64,000 nucleotides of DNA, taken from contig SUXW01000011.1 in the NCBI GenBank assembly GCA_015060765.1, positions 26,422-90,421 of the forward strand, in the 5' to 3' direction. The translations under genes and the position numbers were made by a program. Source of the DNA: Bacteroides sp. (GTDB lineage Bacteria; Bacteroidota; Bacteroidia; Bacteroidales; Bacteroidaceae). Under the pieces are notes generated by a model that ran no database searches, had not been told where the DNA came from, and saw only the letters and a program-made list of their open reading frames with translations. This document shows, in pieces, positions 46,599 through 55,440 of the stretch. Numbering within the stretch: the stretch's first letter is position 1; each line of letters starts with the position of its first letter.

Positions 46599-47858
46599 TT
46601 AATGAATATTTACCAGTTTCTTGCCAGTAAAATCCAATGATTTTTTAGAGTAATACCAGGTCTCGTCACCCAATACTCTGTGGATGCGTATCGGGTCTCC
46701 CAAAGACAATTTACATTCTTCTTTGGTCATGCCTTTCCGCACTTCTCCTTTGCTGATGATCTGCCACATTTCTTCGGTGATGTTGGGATATTTGGCTTTC
46801 AAGTTGCCTACACCAAACAAATCGCCGAAGTAATTGTCGGATTGCAATATGGTATTGATGGCGCTGGTCGATTGGAAGGTAGTCTTGATGGTAAACATTT
46901 CACCTTTTTCATTGGCCATTTCCAATGTGTGGAAAGGCGAGTTCACATCCGAAGTGATGTTCTTGATGGTAAGGTGAGTGTATCTCGGAAGATTCACTTC
47001 TTCTCCGGTAATCGACGTGCATTTGGCCGACTTTTTCAAGTAGATGCTTTTGTTGCCATACATATTCATCAAGTTGCCGGATGTCTTTTCGTTGGCATCT
47101 CCAAAACTGAAGGCATTGGGGAAGAACTTGTTCTTGTTTTCCATGATGAAATCATCGTCTATCATGCCACAGTTTGTTTTCGAGATGGCAACAGGCAGAT
47201 AATAGGAGTTTCCTTTAGTGTCTTCGAATACAATCTTTACGGGGAATGAACGAGTACCTACTCCTACGGCGGTAACTTTCACTTTTTCGTTCAATTTGAT
47301 GGAAGTTTCTCTAAAACCTGAAGTGCTGTTTGGATCGTCTACTCTAACCTTGGTGGTCTTCATGTAGAGCGTCATTCCTACTAACAAGTCTTTGGCAATG
47401 TCCACATCATCCAAAAATGCGAGTGTCGGAATACCGGCCTTGGGTTTCACACAATATTCATCGAGTGTGGTATTCTTTACTTCATGGTAGTAATTCTTTC
47501 CTTCACAAAAGAAGTCGAAACGGATGTATCCGCGTTCTGTAATTTCGTAACCCAAATATTCGAATATCTGGTGTCTCAAGTCACCGCTGCTTACTTCGCG
47601 GTTGGTTGTACCGTCTTTGAATGTAGGGATTATGATGTCCTTACGTTCCGGGATGACCATGAATTTCATGCCGGGAGTCCACTCGCACAACTTGTAATTT
47701 CTGAAATACGTGTTGATGAAGTTATGCTCCGGTGAATCGGCATTACTTCCACTACTTTTTTGATTGGCCGTGGTAGAGACCAGGTAATTGTTTTGTGCCG
47801 GCAAAATGGAAATGCTTCCTACAGCCAGGCATAAAGTAAAGATAAACCTTCTCATCAT
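46599..47858 (-). CDS. Exported protein with BamE/SmpA-like C-terminal domain
   Basis: 419 residues with a signal peptide (RFIFTLCLAVGSISILPAQ). Most of it is beta-rich and I do not recognise it. The last 60 residues (IISKGEVRKGMTKEECKLSL, then WYYSKKSLDFTGKKLVNI) resemble the BamE/SmpA fold: a G-M-T-x-x-E turn followed by an LGDP-type loop and a W-x-Y strand. That fold occurs in outer membrane assembly lipoproteins, but no lipobox is present. An envelope role is inference. Confidence 0.72.
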   Translation of the reverse strand: MMRRFIFTLCLAVGSISILPAQNNYLVSTTANQKSSGSNADSPEHNFINTYFRNYKLCEWTPGMKFMVIPERKDIIIPTFKDGTTNREVSSGDLRHQIFEYLGYEITERGYIRFDFFCEGKNYYHEVKNTTLDEYCVKPKAGIPTLAFLDDVDIAKDLLVGMTLYMKTTKVRVDDPNSTSGFRETSIKLNEKVKVTAVGVGTRSFPVKIVFEDTKGNSYYLPVAISKTNCGMIDDDFIMENKNKFFPNAFSFGDANEKTSGNLMNMYGNKSIYLKKSAKCTSITGEEVNLPRYTHLTIKNITSDVNSPFHTLEMANEKGEMFTIKTTFQSTSAINTILQSDNYFGDLFGVGNLKAKYPNITEEMWQIISKGEVRKGMTKEECKLSLGDPIRIHRVLGDETWYYSKKSLDFTGKKLVNIH

Positions 47859-48160
47859 TTTGTTACTATATATATCATGTTAATAATCTTGATCAGATTG
47901 TTAGTAAATCAAAGAATTTGTTCTTTTGATGAAACTATTTTTGATATGAATCTGTGATTTTGCGGCAAAGATAGGAATAAAATTTGTAAAAATGACAATT
48001 GTGAACATTTTTTTGAATACAATGCAGGATAACCATTCATTCTTTCCAGATAATCCATTCTTTCAATAGCTTTTTAACGATTTCTCTTTCCTTTTTGTGT
48101 ATTTATGGAATTCTTTCTAAATTTACGCATCATTTTATACCTTGTTAAAAATCAATCATC
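47859..48160. other. Divergent intergenic region before pncB
   Basis: AT-rich, 302 bases, no ORF. It holds a minus-strand TATCTTTG (complement 47966-47973), matching TAnnTTTG, about 108 bases before the exported protein gene. TTATACCTTG (48135-48144) is a weaker candidate for pncB. No RNA fold or repeat was seen. Confidence 0.6.
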
Positions 48161-49375
48161 ATGAAGACAATCATCAATCACTTTACCGATAACGATCTCT
48201 ATACCTTTACTTGTATGTACTATATCCTTCAGAAGTATCCGAGGGCAGAGACGGAATATTGTTTCTTTGATCGTCGTTACACATGTTATCCGAAGGGATT
48301 CGATCGGTTGTTGCGTGAGCAGTTGGAACATTTGAGCGAAGTGGTGATTACCGATGAGGAACGGGAATTCATGACTCGTGCTTTCCCATTCCTGCCTTAT
48401 TGGTTCATTAATGTCTTTTTGCGTGGTTTTCGTTTTAACCCCTCCGAACTGACTATCCGTCAGGACGAAGAAGGTCATCTTGATATTCGAGTAAAAGGGA
48501 AGTGGTGGTCGACTATCATTTGGGAGATGCCTATTTTGGCTACTATTTCCGAACTGATGCATACGCTGAACGGTGATGCGGAAAAATATGATGCGGAAGT
48601 TGAATACGAGAAGAGTCTGCAGAAAGGGCGGAAGATTTGGTTGAATGGCCTGACGCTGGGTGATATGGGTACTCGTCGTCGCTTCTCGTTCGATCATCAG
48701 GAACGGGTGATTGATGCGCTGATTCAGTCGTATGCCGAAGTGAAAGAAGAAACGGACGGTCATTGTGGTAAGTTTACGGGTACTTCCAACGTTTATTTTG
48801 CCATGAAGAAAAACATTCCTTGTTTGGGTACCATGTCTCATCAATGCATTAGTTTCGAAGAGGTGGTGAGTGGAGTATTTGAATGCAATTATAATGTAAT
48901 GAACAAGTGGTCGGAAGTATACGATGGCAATGTAGGTATATTCCTTTACGATTGCTTTGGCGATAAAGTGTTCTTCAATAATCTTTCCAAGCGTATGGCC
49001 ATGACCTTCTGCGGATTGCGTATCGATAGCGGGGTAGAAGAAGAACAAGTGGATTTGATTGTAGAGAAGTACAAGCAGTTGGGTATTGATCCGATGACCA
49101 AGCAGGCGGTGTTCAGTAATGGATTGGATATTGACCGTGCCATCGAGATCCATCGTTATTGCCAAGGCAAGATAACCGATAGTTATGGAGTAGGTACCTT
49201 CTTGACCTGCGATGTAACCGATTGTTCCCCCATGAACATCGTGGTGAAATTGGTTAAAGGCCGGATTACCGAGTCGCGTGAATGGCATCCCTGTGTAAAA
49301 CTCTCGTGCGACAAAGGCAAGACCTTGGGCGATCCTCAAAAATGCAATTATTTACTTTCGATATTGAATTCCTAA
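48161..49375 (+). CDS. pncB: Nicotinate phosphoribosyltransferase
   Basis: 404 residues. MKTIINHFTDNDLYTFTCMY, AETEYCFFDRRYTCYPKGFD, TLGDMGTRRRFSFDHQERVI, FTGTSNVYFAMKKNIPCLGT and GLRIDSGVEEEQVDLIVEKY are family motifs. It converts nicotinate and PRPP to nicotinate mononucleotide in NAD salvage. It is a single-gene unit with a terminator about 57 bases after the stop. Confidence 0.96.
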   Translation: MKTIINHFTDNDLYTFTCMYYILQKYPRAETEYCFFDRRYTCYPKGFDRLLREQLEHLSEVVITDEEREFMTRAFPFLPYWFINVFLRGFRFNPSELTIRQDEEGHLDIRVKGKWWSTIIWEMPILATISELMHTLNGDAEKYDAEVEYEKSLQKGRKIWLNGLTLGDMGTRRRFSFDHQERVIDALIQSYAEVKEETDGHCGKFTGTSNVYFAMKKNIPCLGTMSHQCISFEEVVSGVFECNYNVMNKWSEVYDGNVGIFLYDCFGDKVFFNNLSKRMAMTFCGLRIDSGVEEEQVDLIVEKYKQLGIDPMTKQAVFSNGLDIDRAIEIHRYCQGKITDSYGVGTFLTCDVTDCSPMNIVVKLVKGRITESREWHPCVKLSCDKGKTLGDPQKCNYLLSILNS

Positions 49376-49431
49376 ATTAGGTACAGGTGTACAGGTAGTT
49401 TGGAAAATTTTCTATTTGATTGATAAATAAT

Positions 49432-49475
49432 AAAAAAATAGCGTGCAAACTCAAACGATTCGCACGCTATTTTTG
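49432..49475 (+). terminator. Terminator after pncB
   Basis: AAATAGCGTGC and GCACGCTATTT form the stem with a 15-base loop, followed by T residues. Confidence 0.82.
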
Positions 49476-49700
49476 TCTAGATAGTTATTGTAGTTACTTA
49501 ACTTCCTCGAAAATAAACACTATTGTGAATCAAATAGATAAGCGTTTAATGGTACAAATATGGTTTCTAAAATTCATCAAAAGCATCTTGTATGTTATCC
49601 CAATGCTATTTTCGAGTGTTATTAATTTTCTTTTCTCTTTAATTTGTTATTTGTTAGCTATCAATATTATATAATTAATAATACGATAGATTAAAAAGCA
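49476..49700. other. AT-rich intergenic stretch after pncB
   Basis: No supported gene. An open frame on the plus strand across this stretch starts inside the pncB terminator and has no recognisable domain, so it was left out. No repeat or RNA is seen. Confidence 0.6.
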
Positions 49701-49737
49701 CCTTGGGAGTTTACCAACGCTCCCAAGGATTTTTTTG
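49701..49737. terminator. Terminator downstream of the TAG-interrupted frame
   Basis: CCTTGGGAG (49701-49709) pairs with CTCCCAAGG (49720-49728), with T runs on both sides (GCTTTTTAATC on the minus strand), so it is usable in either direction. Confidence 0.82.
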
Positions 49738-49743
49738 AAGACC

Positions 49744-49971
49744 TTATTGATCAATGAGGTTCCTTATATCGGGTATCAAACCAACTATATCTGTTACTAC
49801 TGAAATTGCCCCGAAGGGTGTAGGAGCCGCAAGAAACTACGCAACGTCCGCAATTAGGATTACTACATTAACAATAACATCCCACGAGAGGTGGATGGTC
49901 TTGGTAGAACTTGCCTTCTTATTAAAAAGGCAAATCTACACTCCGGTTTTCTTGATATCAAAAACTTTCAT
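49744..49971 (-). pseudogene. 75-codon frame interrupted by two TAG codons (small hydrophobic peptide)
   Basis: The minus strand from ATG (complement 49969-49971) reads MKVFDIKKTGV, TAG, then ICLFNKKASSTKTIHLSWDV and on to ADVA, a second TAG at codon 45, then FLAAPTPFGAISVVTDIVGL and a final TAA. A terminator follows within about 20 bases and an AT-rich leader precedes the ATG. No TAA or TGA occurs in the frame, and both halves of the C-terminal part are hydrophobic. The opening resembles leaders of small exported peptides in Bacteroidetes. The simplest reading is a recently broken gene, both stops being one transition from CAG; TAG readthrough is the alternative. An antisense ORF of similar length is judged a shadow. 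Confidence 0.45.
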
Positions 49972-50039
49972 AGTATAAATATTTATTTTTAATAAGCATC
50001 ACTTAAGTTTAACGTCATTGATCCGCTTTTTTGGACGAA

Positions 50040-50157
<118 letters not shown>

Positions 50158-50227
50158 TTTAATTAACTGATTTATATCTATAGATTGCTTTGTATAATCA
50201 ACTCATTTTGTGTTGCAGGTTTATGTC

Positions 50228-51952
50228 TTACTTAGACTGTTTTATCATATTGCCTATAGCTTCAGATAAATCTTGATTAGAATTCTCCATACCCCAAATG
50301 CTCCAAAATGGAACTGTTTGACTTGATGGTTTAATTGATGGTTTGTTTATTTTCACTCTAGAAGGCAACAATGTTGCATCACCAACAATAATAGCTTCTG
50401 CTATATCAAGTAGGGAAAGATTGTCAGCAATATTGCCTAGGTTGTCAGGTAACAAGCGTTTGATTACATTTTGATCATCTACGTTTGTTAGTCGAAGACT
50501 GATAAAGTTATTGCATTGGCTCAACACTGTACGATTAACCTCTGAAGGTCTTTGACTGATTATTACTAGACCAACCCCATACTTTCGTCCTTCCTTGGCT
50601 ATTCGTTCAAAGCTTTTCAAACCTATTTCTGCAACAGCATCTTGTGATATAGATTGTTGAACATATAGATGGGCTTCATCACATAATAATGCTATTGGAT
50701 GGCGATGGTTCATTGAACTCCATTGTTGAATGGTAAATAAAATTCTTGCTAAAAGCCCAATTACTAAAGGAAGTACATCAGATGGTACTTCAGACATATC
50801 TATCACTTTGACTCCTCCATCGGCTTTCATTAGAGCATTTGCGAAATCATTAAGCCAATTTTGTGTTTTTTCTTCTGCTTGTAAGCAGAACATAAACCCC
50901 ATCCTCTTATCCGAAAATTTATTCTCTAGTCTTTGGTTGAAACGTGTTAACTTCCCATTGTATGGGCCTTGTTTCTCTGTTCCTGCTCTTGCTCCCGGCA
51001 CCATTTCTTCGTCCTTAGCTTTTAACCGACTTAAAACAGTTTGCAAGTCATAAGCTACAGGACTATCAACAGTAATCAAATGGTCATATGTTGTACCAGA
51101 AACACTATTTTCTTTTTCAACAAGAACCTCACGGGAAAATACCATAGCTTGATTAGGTGCATTTTGATCACTACGGTCCAATAGTAATGCCTGCATCTCT
51201 TCATAATTTAAGAGCCAGTATGGCACCATAAGTATATTGTTTTTGAGTTTATCAGCTATTGTTAAATCGCTAGGAGTTGCTATTTTGTATTGTTTAACTC
51301 CATCCATTTTAAAATCTACTGATGAGTATTCCCCATGTATATCGAATAAAATAGCATTTGAATGTTTTAATTTTGCCATTTGCTCAACGATACATGCTAC
51401 GCAAAAAGATTTTCCACTTCCAGTAGAACCGACGATAGCAGCGTGTCTTTGAAATAGTTTGTCTCCGTCTAAATATGCAATAGAATTCTCATCCATTGTA
51501 TATTTCCCTATGGCAAGAGGGCTTATTGTGTCCGCTAATCTATTGGATATAGTTTGCATAAGGTCCGTTAAGCGCGTTCCCTCTATTTTATAGCATAAAG
51601 CACTAATAGATGGTACAGCACTAACGTTTCTTCTAAATACGTTGTGGTATTCTCCTACTTTATCCAAAAACTCACCAACAAATACCAGTCTGACTTGATT
51701 GAATGTAGAAGCAACATTCTCTTCACTAGTTTCATCGTTAATTGAGATGTCAGTTGCCTTACGATAAATTTTTATTATCATTGCTATAATGTAACGGCCT
51801 GATTTCGGACTTTGAATAGCTATAAGTTGATTAATTTGTAATTGGGATAGAACGTCATCCAAATCTATAATGGCTGTTGCCATACCTGTATCTACACTAT
51901 TTATCGAACCAATAGACTCTTCTTTTTCGTATCTTAATACTATATTATCCAT
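50228..51952 (-). CDS. herA: HerA-like DNA translocase ATPase (SIR2-HerA defence system)
   Basis: 574 residues. An N-terminal HAS-barrel-like domain precedes the FtsK-HerA ATPase: AIVGSTGSGKSFCVACIVEQ (Walker A), FDIHGEYSSVDF, VIGLLARILFTIQ, then ALLCDEAHLYVQ (Walker B, DEAH-like) and RKYGVGLVIISQRPSEVN. HerA forms hexameric rings. With a SIR2-domain partner it makes a known anti-phage system in which NAD+ is depleted. The stop of the SIR2 gene is one base before this start. It is the gene next to the 5S rRNA. Confidence 0.9.
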   Translation of the reverse strand: MDNIVLRYEKEESIGSINSVDTGMATAIIDLDDVLSQLQINQLIAIQSPKSGRYIIAMIIKIYRKATDISINDETSEENVASTFNQVRLVFVGEFLDKVGEYHNVFRRNVSAVPSISALCYKIEGTRLTDLMQTISNRLADTISPLAIGKYTMDENSIAYLDGDKLFQRHAAIVGSTGSGKSFCVACIVEQMAKLKHSNAILFDIHGEYSSVDFKMDGVKQYKIATPSDLTIADKLKNNILMVPYWLLNYEEMQALLLDRSDQNAPNQAMVFSREVLVEKENSVSGTTYDHLITVDSPVAYDLQTVLSRLKAKDEEMVPGARAGTEKQGPYNGKLTRFNQRLENKFSDKRMGFMFCLQAEEKTQNWLNDFANALMKADGGVKVIDMSEVPSDVLPLVIGLLARILFTIQQWSSMNHRHPIALLCDEAHLYVQQSISQDAVAEIGLKSFERIAKEGRKYGVGLVIISQRPSEVNRTVLSQCNNFISLRLTNVDDQNVIKRLLPDNLGNIADNLSLLDIAEAIIVGDATLLPSRVKINKPSIKPSSQTVPFWSIWGMENSNQDLSEAIGNMIKQSK

Positions 51953-51953
51953 A

Positions 51954-52979
51954 TTATATTTCCATTAAACCTTCAATTGTCCAATATATTTTATCTTTAA
52001 TAAGCATGGAATCGCTACTTGTTTGAAAAATTGTGCCATCGGCACCATTGCTATAAATTGCAATGTATTCATATCCTTTATTCATTACGTTTTCTCTGAT
52101 AGAATCAGTTATCTCCTTTGTAACAATGAGAATCTTGGCTTTTCTCCTTTTAGCATATTTAAGTAGCATTTCTTGGACATGCTTGTCATTAAAACCATAA
52201 CCAATACATAAATAATTTTGCGTTCCCTCAAAAATTTTATCTACAGCAGATAATAGTTGTCTGTGCGGTTCCTGTTGTGTACGTTCATATTTGTTAGTTC
52301 CAGGGGTAACGATACATGGTGTAAAACCTAAAGGAATTTTTGAAGAATTTGGAATATTGTAGATTGTATCATCCTTTCTATACCAATCTAAAGAGCCGTG
52401 TACTTTCAATATATTTATAAAACCAGTATAATCTTTTTCTGTTTTTGGGGGATTGGACATAATATTATCTTTAAGTTTCCCCATTAGTCCATGAGTAAAT
52501 CCAATATTAATGTATGCATTAGTTTGACACGCTGCATACTCCGCGATTCTGTCATAGTTTGTAGAGACAACATTTAGCGTTTTGCTTGGGTCTCCATAAA
52601 TAATATAATCAAACAACTGTTTTAAATTAATATCTTCTCCGCCAAGGAACCGTTCGTATACTTGGGCGTCTGATTTTAAAATAACCTTCCAAACGACATT
52701 GACAATATCTGTTTCAACCCTTTCTGGAACTTTGATGTCAAGGAGAACTGCTTCTAAACCCATTCCAGAATCCAGCAATTCTATTAATCTTTTAACAGAA
52801 TCATCTGCAATTTTGTCGTGATATGGATTTGCTTTAAAAAAGTCTTTTAACTCATTAGCTAAAATCCCCATACTTGGTATGCTATAGGAAACTGACGCTC
52901 CACTTCCCAATACAATTACGGGATTGGAACTTCTTATATTTTGTATCTCTTGAAATATATCATTCTTTTCCATACTCAT
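51954..52979 (-). CDS. SIR2-domain protein (NADase effector of SIR2-HerA)
   Basis: 341 residues. VIVLGSGASVSYSIPSMGIL has the Gly-x-Gly-Ala-Ser NAD-binding loop of SIR2-like defence proteins. NVVSTNYDRIAEYA and ILKVHGSLDWYRKDD give the conserved Asn-Tyr-Asp and the catalytic His. LCIGYGFNDKHVQEMLLKYA is the C-terminal Rossmann segment. In known SIR2-HerA systems this subunit degrades NAD+ on phage infection and causes abortive infection. It follows an XRE regulator by 14 bases on the same strand. Confidence 0.88.
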   Translation of the reverse strand: MSMEKNDIFQEIQNIRSSNPVIVLGSGASVSYSIPSMGILANELKDFFKANPYHDKIADDSVKRLIELLDSGMGLEAVLLDIKVPERVETDIVNVVWKVILKSDAQVYERFLGGEDINLKQLFDYIIYGDPSKTLNVVSTNYDRIAEYAACQTNAYINIGFTHGLMGKLKDNIMSNPPKTEKDYTGFINILKVHGSLDWYRKDDTIYNIPNSSKIPLGFTPCIVTPGTNKYERTQQEPHRQLLSAVDKIFEGTQNYLCIGYGFNDKHVQEMLLKYAKRRKAKILIVTKEITDSIRENVMNKGYEYIAIYSNGADGTIFQTSSDSMLIKDKIYWTIEGLMEI

Positions 52980-52993
52980 TATATAATAAATTC

Positions 52994-53200
52994 TTATTTT
53001 GATGAATAAAGCAGTTCTTTAATATCCACGTCAAGCAAATCTGCCACTTGACGTAATGTGTCGAGTGTTGGCTGTACGGTATTTGTACACCATTTTGAAA
53101 CAGTAGCAGGGTCTCGACCTATTTGCTCTGCTAACCACTTTGCTGTACGCTTCTGTTCTATAAGAACTATTTTCAATCTATTTATATCTTCCTTGCTCAT
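52994..53200 (-). CDS. Small XRE-family regulator (copy 1, before SIR2-HerA)
   Basis: 68 residues of the Cro/CI helix-turn-helix fold: KRTAKWLAEQIGRDPATVSK is the HTH core and LRQVADLLDVDIKELL the closing helix. It is the first gene of the XRE-SIR2-HerA unit and probably represses that transcript. Two related copies (56289 and 57186) stand beside other defence genes in this island. Confidence 0.88.
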   Translation of the reverse strand: MSKEDINRLKIVLIEQKRTAKWLAEQIGRDPATVSKWCTNTVQPTLDTLRQVADLLDVDIKELLYSSK

Positions 53201-53224
53201 GATGCAACTTCTTTGCGTTTAGTG

Positions 53225-53232
53225 CAAAAATA
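53225..53232 (-). promoter_or_regulatory. Promoter -7 element for XRE-SIR2-HerA
   Basis: Minus strand TATTTTTG matches TAnnTTTG, 24 bases before the XRE start. No clear -33 TTTG. Confidence 0.5.
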
Positions 53233-53609
53233 CAAATATTATCTGTAAATCGTAAATATTTATAGATACTAATAATAAGTACTCTGTAAAAGCACCCATA
53301 TCCACCATTGATTTGCTATGAATAGTTGAGCTATAACCCATATTTTTTTACCACTTATAGCTAAACTTCTTTGTACTTTGCCAACGCTGTTTATATAATA
53401 CAAATCCATTAAAAAGTCACAAAAAACATTGTGATTTGAGCTAAAAATCTCCAGCTTTCAATATTTAACAAACTTTAACTTGTGCTGAATTTTGTTTGAT
53501 TTCTTTTCAGTTGTTATCATTTTCTTATGATTTCTTTTTCACTTGTCTTCTTTCTTTTCCTTTGGCTTCCCATACTCCTGATTAACAAGACTGTTAGCCT
53601 ATTTTTGTC

Positions 53610-53642
53610 TTTCGTTATTTACGAAAATTATCTATACCTTTG
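53610..53642 (+). promoter_or_regulatory. Promoter of the two-helix membrane protein gene
   Basis: TTTCG (53610-53614), a 20-base gap, then TACCTTTG (53635-53642), matching the Bacteroides consensus except for one base at -33; the ATG follows 24 bases later. Confidence 0.6.
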
Positions 53643-53666
53643 CATGTGAAATAAACAAAAATAGGT

Positions 53667-54419
53667 ATGAGTAAGAAACAATATACACTGCAAAAGTTGA
53701 CAATAGAATTAGTCTCGGTGCTATTGGCATCGTTGGTTGCTTTTCGAATTTGTGAGATGCTATCTATAAAATTGGCAAATCTTCCAATAGTGTTGGTTGG
53801 CTGCTATATTGTACTCAAACTACTATATAGTCTTAGCATTATTATGGTAGGATATGTGATGAAGCTTATACCTATAATATATAAAGGGGAGCCTAGACCA
53901 ATCTTGACCACCAATATGGGCGCTGTGGCGGAATACGGTTCTTCTGAAAAGAACAATGATGTTTTGAAGAAACGTATGGAGCTTTTCCATTATGAATACC
54001 AAAGCGAGCAACAAGAATATGCAAAGCGAAAAGAACAGGAAGATGATGCGAATCTTACTGCGATGTTAAAATATACGCGAGATATATTTTTTCGTTTGGG
54101 GTTTGATGAAGCTGAAGTTTTCCAAATCTGTGAATGTGTTCGATATTTCTTAACCAATCGCCAGCCGCTATCTAATACAGAGATTCGCATAAGTAAGCGT
54201 TCTACCGTAACTCAGATAGCATTGAAGAATTTTGCATGGAATATTGCATACCCATATAATATGAGTGGTGATACAACCGCAGCTTTCGTGTTCAATACAT
54301 TCAATGAATGGTTTACTAATACAACGATTGCAACAATCAAGAAAACTTTGCGTACTACTAATGGGAAACATAAGATTGAAATAGACGAAAAGGTTCTGGC
54401 AAAGTATTTGCAAAATTGA
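53667..54419 (+). CDS. Unknown membrane protein in the defence island
   Basis: 250 residues that I do not recognise. The N-terminus has two hydrophobic helices (LTIELVSVLLASLVAFRI and VLVGCYIVLKLLYSLSIIMV). A charged helical middle (YEYQSEQQEYAKRKEQEDDA) and a compact C-terminal part (FFRLGFDEAEVFQICECVRY, TIKKTLRTTNGKHKIEIDEK) would be cytoplasmic. It stands between the SIR2-HerA and PARIS-like modules and has its own promoter. After its TGA the same frame stays open for about 60 codons without sign of conservation, so the annotated stop is kept. It could be a defence component or unrelated cargo. Confidence 0.6.
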   Translation: MSKKQYTLQKLTIELVSVLLASLVAFRICEMLSIKLANLPIVLVGCYIVLKLLYSLSIIMVGYVMKLIPIIYKGEPRPILTTNMGAVAEYGSSEKNNDVLKKRMELFHYEYQSEQQEYAKRKEQEDDANLTAMLKYTRDIFFRLGFDEAEVFQICECVRYFLTNRQPLSNTEIRISKRSTVTQIALKNFAWNIAYPYNMSGDTTAAFVFNTFNEWFTNTTIATIKKTLRTTNGKHKIEIDEKVLAKYLQN

Positions 54420-54636
54420 TTTCTCGAATCTGAAACAAATACAGAAGAGCCACTTGTTACAAAACTCCAAATATATTGCTGTGTTCATGCACTAAAGATG
54501 TTCAATACGATTGAACAAACAGTATTTATTGAACAAAAACGGCATTTTGGAAGAATAAAAGTGAAGAAAACGCTATTAAAACGATGTATACTTAAAAAAA
54601 TGCAGATATAGTGTCTTTATTTTGATGGGAAATGAT

Positions 54637-54644
54637 TAATTTTG
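54637..54644 (+). promoter_or_regulatory. Possible promoter -7 element of the PARIS-like pair
   Basis: TAATTTTG matches TAnnTTTG, 65 bases before the ATPase ATG, inside a 290-base AT-rich gap. No -33 TTTG at the usual distance. Confidence 0.4.
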
Positions 54645-54709
54645 CATATGTATCATTCATATTGTAGGTACTATATCGGAAATAACGAACAGTTTAAAGA
54701 ATAGGCTTT

Positions 54710-55435
54710 ATGTCGTACTCAAAAATTGAAGAAATCACAACTAACCTCTGGGGTAAGTATAACGTTCGCTTCTCAGCCAATGCAGATGTGAATATTATCG
54801 TTGGTATAAACGGTAGTGGCAAGACTACGTTGCTGAACGAAATATACAAATTGGCCCTTGAAAATTCCAGTGATAAAAAACAAGTAGTTTTTGTGCCATC
54901 TATAGATAATATAGCCATGCGCGACAAGCGCAAAGTGGCTAATGCATTGACACAGGATCTTGAATTTTACATGTTCGACATGAAAACAGGTCCGTCAATG
55001 ATGTATTACCGCATGTCTATGATCGATGCTAAAGCGGAAAAACAAACAGAGATGAAGGCACGTATTGAAGATTTCTGTTCTATCATAAATTCTTTGTTTA
55101 AAGAAACTGGAAAGCACATTGAAATCGAAGGAAACAAGTTTAATGTGGTTTCTAAGGGACAGATTATTCCTATTGATGCCTTGTCTTCTGGTGAAAAACA
55201 AATGCTTCTGATTTTACTTCGTGTATTCCTTATGGACGGGCAAGATGCATTCGTACTGCTTGATGAACCAGAAAACTCACTTGACATCAGTTGGCAATAT
55301 GAGTTGATTAATACACTTGTGAAACTCAATCCTAATGCACAATACTTTATTACCACACATTCACCAAGTATCTTTGGTGACGGATGGGGTGATAAGATTA
55401 TTTATATGGAGGATGTAACAACTCCAATTAAGTGA
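54710..55435 (+). CDS. Short ABC-type ATPase, AriA-like (PARIS-like system)
   Basis: 241 residues, a complete ABC ATPase core: IIVGINGSGKTTLLNEIYKL (Walker A), IDALSSGEKQMLLILLRVFL (signature), FVLLDEPENSLDISWQYELI (Walker B with catalytic Glu) and FITTHSPSIFGD (His switch). The protein after it has a DUF4435/TOPRIM-like fold, so the pair resembles AriA-AriB of the PARIS anti-phage system, where the ATPase senses phage anti-restriction proteins. As I recall, characterised AriA is about twice this length; this copy lacks the usual long insertion, so it may be a separate subfamily. Its stop overlaps the start region of the partner. Confidence 0.75.
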   Translation: MSYSKIEEITTNLWGKYNVRFSANADVNIIVGINGSGKTTLLNEIYKLALENSSDKKQVVFVPSIDNIAMRDKRKVANALTQDLEFYMFDMKTGPSMMYYRMSMIDAKAEKQTEMKARIEDFCSIINSLFKETGKHIEIEGNKFNVVSKGQIIPIDALSSGEKQMLLILLRVFLMDGQDAFVLLDEPENSLDISWQYELINTLVKLNPNAQYFITTHSPSIFGDGWGDKIIYMEDVTTPIK

Positions 55436-55440
55436 AGGAT

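Larger units (their letters stand above)
53201..53666. other. Divergent intergenic region of the defence island
   Basis: 466 bases, very AT-rich, no supported ORF. It should contain promoters for the XRE-SIR2-HerA unit and for the gene at 53667. AAATATT occurs around 53233-53260 in imperfect inverted order and could be an operator for the XRE protein. No CRISPR-like or tandem repeat. Confidence 0.6.

Noticed and set aside
48152..49339. 395-codon minus-strand ORF across pncB
   Set aside because: It is a full-length shadow of pncB, without a recognisable domain.
49420..49674. 84-codon plus-strand ORF after pncB
   Set aside because: It starts within sequence that forms the pncB terminator, is AT-rich, and has no conserved feature; a real small membrane protein cannot be fully excluded.
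49754..49978. 74-codon plus-strand ORF antisense to the TAG-interrupted frame
   Set aside because: It has no start context and its composition is not protein-like; however, it is uninterrupted, so the choice of strand remains open.
50158..50227. Attachment-site repeat between 5S rRNA and HerA
   Set aside because: No direct or inverted copy of this 70-base segment could be found in the window; the other island end is not included.
54417..54613. Readthrough extension of the 53667 gene past its TGA
   Set aside because: The frame is open for about 60 codons, but the sequence is low in conserved character and overlaps the probable promoter region of the next operon.
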